NCBI GenBank assembly: GCA_963803065.1
Contig: CAWDKW010000008.1
Coordinates: forward strand, 261,285 to 325,284
From: DASXMT01 sp963803065
GTDB lineage: Bacteria; Actinomycetota; Acidimicrobiia; Acidimicrobiales; RAAP-2
Direction: 5' to 3'
DNA: 64,000 nt
Made by a program: the position numbers and the translations under genes. The first letter of the stretch is position 1. Every line of letters begins with the position of its first letter. This document shows positions 61,025 through 64,000 of this stretch, in pieces. Below the pieces are notes generated by a model. That model did no database searches and was not told where the DNA came from. It saw only the letters and a list, made by a program, of their open reading frames with translations.

Positions 61025-62596
61025 TCAGCCGGTATCGGGTTCCGTCCGCGGCAGGGTGGCGTCGCCGAGGACCAGTCGGGTGCCGCGACGTTCCCGGCGC
61101 CTCGACCGCGGGCCGGTGGCCGACGGCTGGGCTGTTTGCGAACGCTCTTTCGACCAGAGGATGCGGATGTTGTGGGCGATGGCACCGAGGGCGTAGGCGA
61201 GGGCGTTCTTGGCCGTTCCCAGAAGACGGCACCATCCCCGCCGGATGCCTTCGCCCGCCGGGTCCGAGAGTCCCGAGAAGGCCCGCTCGGCGCCAGTGCG
61301 ACGGGCATAGGAGTCGACGAAGGCGGCGCTCGGGTAAGGGTGCTTCTGTCGGGTCTTGGCATTCACCGTCGGGGGCACGGTGATGGTGCGCTTCGAACAG
61401 CACGGCGGGGCGGGGTCCGGCGCATCGACGATACTCGGGTGGCTGAAGTCACCGGCGAGCGAGGCGGGGACATGGGGGCACCGGACCTTGCCGGCTTCGG
61501 CCGGACAGCAGAACCGCTGGAAGCCGTCTGCGTCCCTTCTCGTGTGAGCCACGAACCGGTAGCGGTCGAGCTCTGCGGCCTGGCGCTGGTGGATGGCGGC
61601 CCCATCGTCGGTAGCGTTGCGAGCCAGCGGCCCGAGCCCGGTGAGGAGCTCGGGGACCATCGGGCAATACAGGCTCCCGTTGGCCAGCGTGGCGCCGGCA
61701 AAGGTCCCTTTTGGCCCTCGGTCGAAGGGATGGAGTTCCATGACCGGGACGGCACCCAGGGCATGGATCGCCGGCGCGAAGCCACACTTGAACGAGTACC
61801 CGGCGTCGGCGAGGACGTCGCCGACCATGACCCCCGAGGCCATGCGGGCCAGACAGTCGCACAGCTCGGCCACTGGTTCACAGTTCGCCCCTTTGACCAC
61901 CACCCGGCGGATGAGCTCAGGTTGGGGCCGCTGCCCTTCGTCGGTGACGGTGACCACGACCTGGGCGTAGTAGCCGAAGAAGAGACCGTCTCTTGCCCCC
62001 GGGGCGTTGCGCTTGGCATGGCCCCAGGCGGCGTCGGGATCGGCACAGGGGATGGGGTCGTCTCGCGCTCTCGGCCGGGCCCAGGTCTCGTGGTCGGTCC
62101 AGTCGACCGCCACCGAGGACCCGTAGCGGTCCGTCTCGGGGATGGAGGCCTCGACCAGGGCGTCAACGAGCTCATCGAGCAATGCCTGTCGCAGAGCGAT
62201 GTCGAGGTCGCGGCGCAAAGAGACCAGGTGGCTGGCGCGCTCGTTCGTCGCCACGCGTCGGAACGAGGGCACCGGACTGGGGTCGATGGGGGCGACGAGC
62301 AAGGAGAAGGCGTGCTCGAACTGCCGATAGGTGGCTTGGCGGATGCCGGTCTCTTGGTGGACGGCGACGCGCAGGCGCAGCTGGTCGGGTAGGGGCAGGT
62401 CGGACAAGAGACGGTGGGCCGACGCCAGGTGGGCCACTTTGGTGCGGGCGATGGCGAGGACCACCCCGCAGAGCACGGTGCGCACCGGGAGCTGGCGGGA
62501 AGGTCCGGCCGTGGGCATGAGGGCCTCGAGACGATCGGGCACCCCCGAGGCGTCGAGGACAGCCTCGACGCGAGCCAACAGGCGCGTGAGTTTCAC
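61025..62596 (-). CDS. DDE-type transposase (IS1182/IS5-like, exact family uncertain)
   Basis: The 523-residue protein starts at GTG 62596, overlapping the previous gene's stop. It has VAVDWTDHETWARP (first D), GDVLADAGYSFKCGF (second D) and GAERAFSGLSDPAGEGIRRG (E), so a DDE triad is plausible. Cys-rich blocks CCPAEAGKVRCP and PPCCSKRT in the insertion suggest zinc binding. The basic C-terminus follows. It appears intact. Confidence 0.8.
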   Translation of the reverse strand: MKLTRLLARVEAVLDASGVPDRLEALMPTAGPSRQLPVRTVLCGVVLAIARTKVAHLASAHRLLSDLPLPDQLRLRVAVHQETGIRQATYRQFEHAFSLLVAPIDPSPVPSFRRVATNERASHLVSLRRDLDIALRQALLDELVDALVEASIPETDRYGSSVAVDWTDHETWARPRARDDPIPCADPDAAWGHAKRNAPGARDGLFFGYYAQVVVTVTDEGQRPQPELIRRVVVKGANCEPVAELCDCLARMASGVMVGDVLADAGYSFKCGFAPAIHALGAVPVMELHPFDRGPKGTFAGATLANGSLYCPMVPELLTGLGPLARNATDDGAAIHQRQAAELDRYRFVAHTRRDADGFQRFCCPAEAGKVRCPHVPASLAGDFSHPSIVDAPDPAPPCCSKRTITVPPTVNAKTRQKHPYPSAAFVDSYARRTGAERAFSGLSDPAGEGIRRGWCRLLGTAKNALAYALGAIAHNIRILWSKERSQTAQPSATGPRSRRRERRGTRLVLGDATLPRTEPDTG

Positions 62597-63495
62597 GATG
62601 CCCCCACCAAGGTGGCAACGAGCTCGGACTCGTCGACCGGGCCGAGCCAAGAGGCCAGCTCCCCCAACCGCTGCGAGGAGCTGACTCCGGCTGCCTGCAA
62701 CAGGGCGTGGAGCCCGAGACGGCCGAGCTGTTCGACAAGCCACGTCGACCGCAGGCGTGCCACCTTGAGGGCAGGTAGGTCTTCGCCGCCGGAGATCCGA
62801 GACAGCACCGTGCTCGTCACGTTGCGCCGGGAGGGGACACGTCCGCCTGCGACGTAGCGCTCCGAGAAGTAGGCGGACACGTCTTGGGCGAGCTCCTCGT
62901 AGCGGGAAAGGACGGGCACCGTGCGGGGCCGGATCCCCGACACGGTCACCACGATGCCGCCGGGGACCGCTTTGATGTCATGGCCACAGACGTGACGGAG
63001 GTCACCTCCGTCGAGGCCGGCGCCGAGCCCGAGGCACAAGATGGCCTCGACCATCCGCCGCCGGGTGGGCGGTTGGGCCTTGGCCAGGGCGAAGTACGCC
63101 TCGGTCTCGGCGTGGCTGTAGGGCCGGGCCGGCCCGTCTCTGGCGATGGGGACGGGTGTGGCCACGAGCGGCAGGTGAAGGGCGCGGGCGACAAAGCGCA
63201 GGTTGGCCCGTCGGGTGCGAGCCGAGGTGGCCGACGCCCCTGACATCGCCACGGCGACGTGACGCTCGATGGACGCCTCGGCCAGCAGCACAGCGGGACT
63301 CAGCGGGGAGCCCACACCCCGTCCCCATTCGGCGAGGGCGCCGAGGGCGAAGAGTAGTGACCGGGCCCGGGCCGGACCGCAGGGTGCGACCTTCGCCACC
63401 ACCTCTTTGGCGAAGGTCGCCGCTTCGGTCGAGATGGTCACAGGCGTCCACGCACCGATGACTCGCTCGACGTCGGGCTGCTGATCGAATGACAC
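62593..63495 (-). CDS. Tyrosine-recombinase-like protein lacking a clear active site
   Basis: The 300-residue protein starts at GTG 63495. Its layout is that of a tyrosine recombinase: an N-terminal helical domain (TSARTRRANLRFVARALH), LCLGLGAGLDGGDLRHVCGH at the position of the first catalytic Arg, and ARLRSTWLVEQLGRLGLHAL where HxxR occurs. The late Tyr motif is not seen. It may be an accessory DNA-binding protein for the transposase, to which it is translationally coupled. Function is inference. Confidence 0.6.
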   Translation of the reverse strand: MSFDQQPDVERVIGAWTPVTISTEAATFAKEVVAKVAPCGPARARSLLFALGALAEWGRGVGSPLSPAVLLAEASIERHVAVAMSGASATSARTRRANLRFVARALHLPLVATPVPIARDGPARPYSHAETEAYFALAKAQPPTRRRMVEAILCLGLGAGLDGGDLRHVCGHDIKAVPGGIVVTVSGIRPRTVPVLSRYEELAQDVSAYFSERYVAGGRVPSRRNVTSTVLSRISGGEDLPALKVARLRSTWLVEQLGRLGLHALLQAAGVSSSQRLGELASWLGPVDESELVATLVGAS

Positions 63496-63511
63496 ACGGT
63501 AGATATACCGT
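63496..63511. promoter_or_regulatory. Dyad between divergent genes of the mobile unit
   Basis: ACGGTA-GATA-TACCGT has 6-bp arms and lies immediately upstream of GTG 63495, 14 bp before ATG 63526. It could be a shared operator. Confidence 0.45.
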
Positions 63512-63525
63512 AGGATAGGTCGGCG

Positions 63526-63900
63526 ATGGTGGATGCGACCTGGAAGGCTCAAGGGATGGACGACGGGCACCACGAGGAGCTGGCCACCATCGCCGCCGAG
63601 CTCGCTGCCATCGTGGCCAGCGGCCAGGTACTCCCGGGCACCATCGCCGAGCGCACCACGCGTTGCGGGCGCCAGAACTGTGGCTGTCATGCCGACCCGC
63701 CGAGAAAGCACGGTCCCTACTGGCACTGGACGCGAAAGGTGGCCGGCAAGACCGTCGGGAGATGGTTGAAGGCGGACCAGGCCGAGGAGTACGGACCCTG
63801 GATCGAGAACGACCGACGGATCAAAGACCTGCTCTCGCGCGTCGAGGCCCTCGGGATCGCTGCCGTCAACGCGGACGAACGCACAGCCTCACGCCATTGA
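63526..63900 (+). CDS. DUF6788-like small protein of transposons
   Basis: The 124-residue protein has GTIAERTTRCGRQNCGCHAD, then PPRKHGPYWHWTRKVAGKTV. The Cys-x4-Cys-x-Cys-His cluster suggests a zinc site. Such proteins often accompany transposases. ATG 63556 is an alternative start. The remaining 100 bp of the window show no further gene. Confidence 0.7.
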   Translation: MVDATWKAQGMDDGHHEELATIAAELAAIVASGQVLPGTIAERTTRCGRQNCGCHADPPRKHGPYWHWTRKVAGKTVGRWLKADQAEEYGPWIENDRRIKDLLSRVEALGIAAVNADERTASRH

Positions 63901-64000
63901 AGCGACTCGCACTGTGGAGAACGTGTGGCGAGCCCCTCGTTACGATGTGGTCAGGCCGGAAACGGGACCGCGAACCACCTGGTCGGACCTACTTGTGAAG

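Larger units (their letters stand above)
61025..63900. mobile_element. Three-gene mobile unit; outer ends not identified
   Basis: A DDE transposase and a recombinase-like gene, overlapping by four bases on the minus strand, face a divergent DUF6788-like gene. Terminal repeats were not found; the right end may lie beyond the window. Confidence 0.6.

Overview
The window is high-G+C DNA from an actinobacterium. Markers are a WhiB protein, mycothiol enzymes (an Mca-type amidase and a second PIG-L deacetylase), the Mec-CysO-CysM cysteine route, an actinobacterial Psp operon (pspA-pspAA-htpX-pspAB), bacterial Ku, and five luciferase-like (LLM) proteins plus a PPOX protein of the kind that use F420 or FMN. 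Many genes have a TAnnnT -10 box only 6-8 nt before the start codon, as in leaderless transcription. The set fits a free-living, lipid-degrading member of the Acidimicrobiia or a neighbouring class; that placement is inference.

Layout. 1-4.2 kb: lipid/steroid-type catabolism (thiolase-fold protein, enoyl-CoA hydratase, two LLM oxidoreductases). 4.2-8.6 kb: PPOX protein, fumC, Nudix, cytochrome P450, pterin dehydratase. 8.6-11.3 kb: Psp envelope-stress operon. 11.4-22.1 kb: mca, SCP2, YdjC-like, LLM, slipin, purE, LLM, DsbA-like, PAP2, RecB-like nuclease, hydrolase, DedA. 22.1-30.5 kb: PIG-L, small regulators, Ku, alcohol dehydrogenase, Nudix, RNA methyltransferase, an orphan ParA/ribbon-helix-helix pair, WhiB and a repeat membrane protein. 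30.6-43.6 kb: secreted peptidase, tRNA-Gly with a small island scar, nitroreductase, LLM, methyltransferase, aldo/keto reductase, secreted proteins, serine hydrolase, AarF kinase, and an AraC/UvrA-like/VOC remnant. 43.9-49.0 kb: a decayed integrated island bounded by a 26-bp copy of the tmRNA 3' end. 49-57.8 kb: smpB, mec-cysO-cysM, MBL protein, rph, rdgB, L,D-transpeptidase, glnD. 57.9-64 kb: tRNA-Cys, PhyH dioxygenase, tRNA-Val with an IS481-family element, and a three-gene mobile unit (DDE transposase, recombinase-like protein, DUF6788-like protein).

The most unusual material is in the tmRNA island. It holds a family of tiny genes starting MDxY (three copies here, a fourth in the tRNA-Gly island), a duplicated hairpin whose stems differ by a compensatory base change, a decayed Ltp-type lipoprotein gene and two DUF4352-like exported proteins. 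Elsewhere, CysO carries a tail beyond its Gly-Gly. Five otherwise normal genes each carry one single-base frameshift, which may be sequencing or assembly error.
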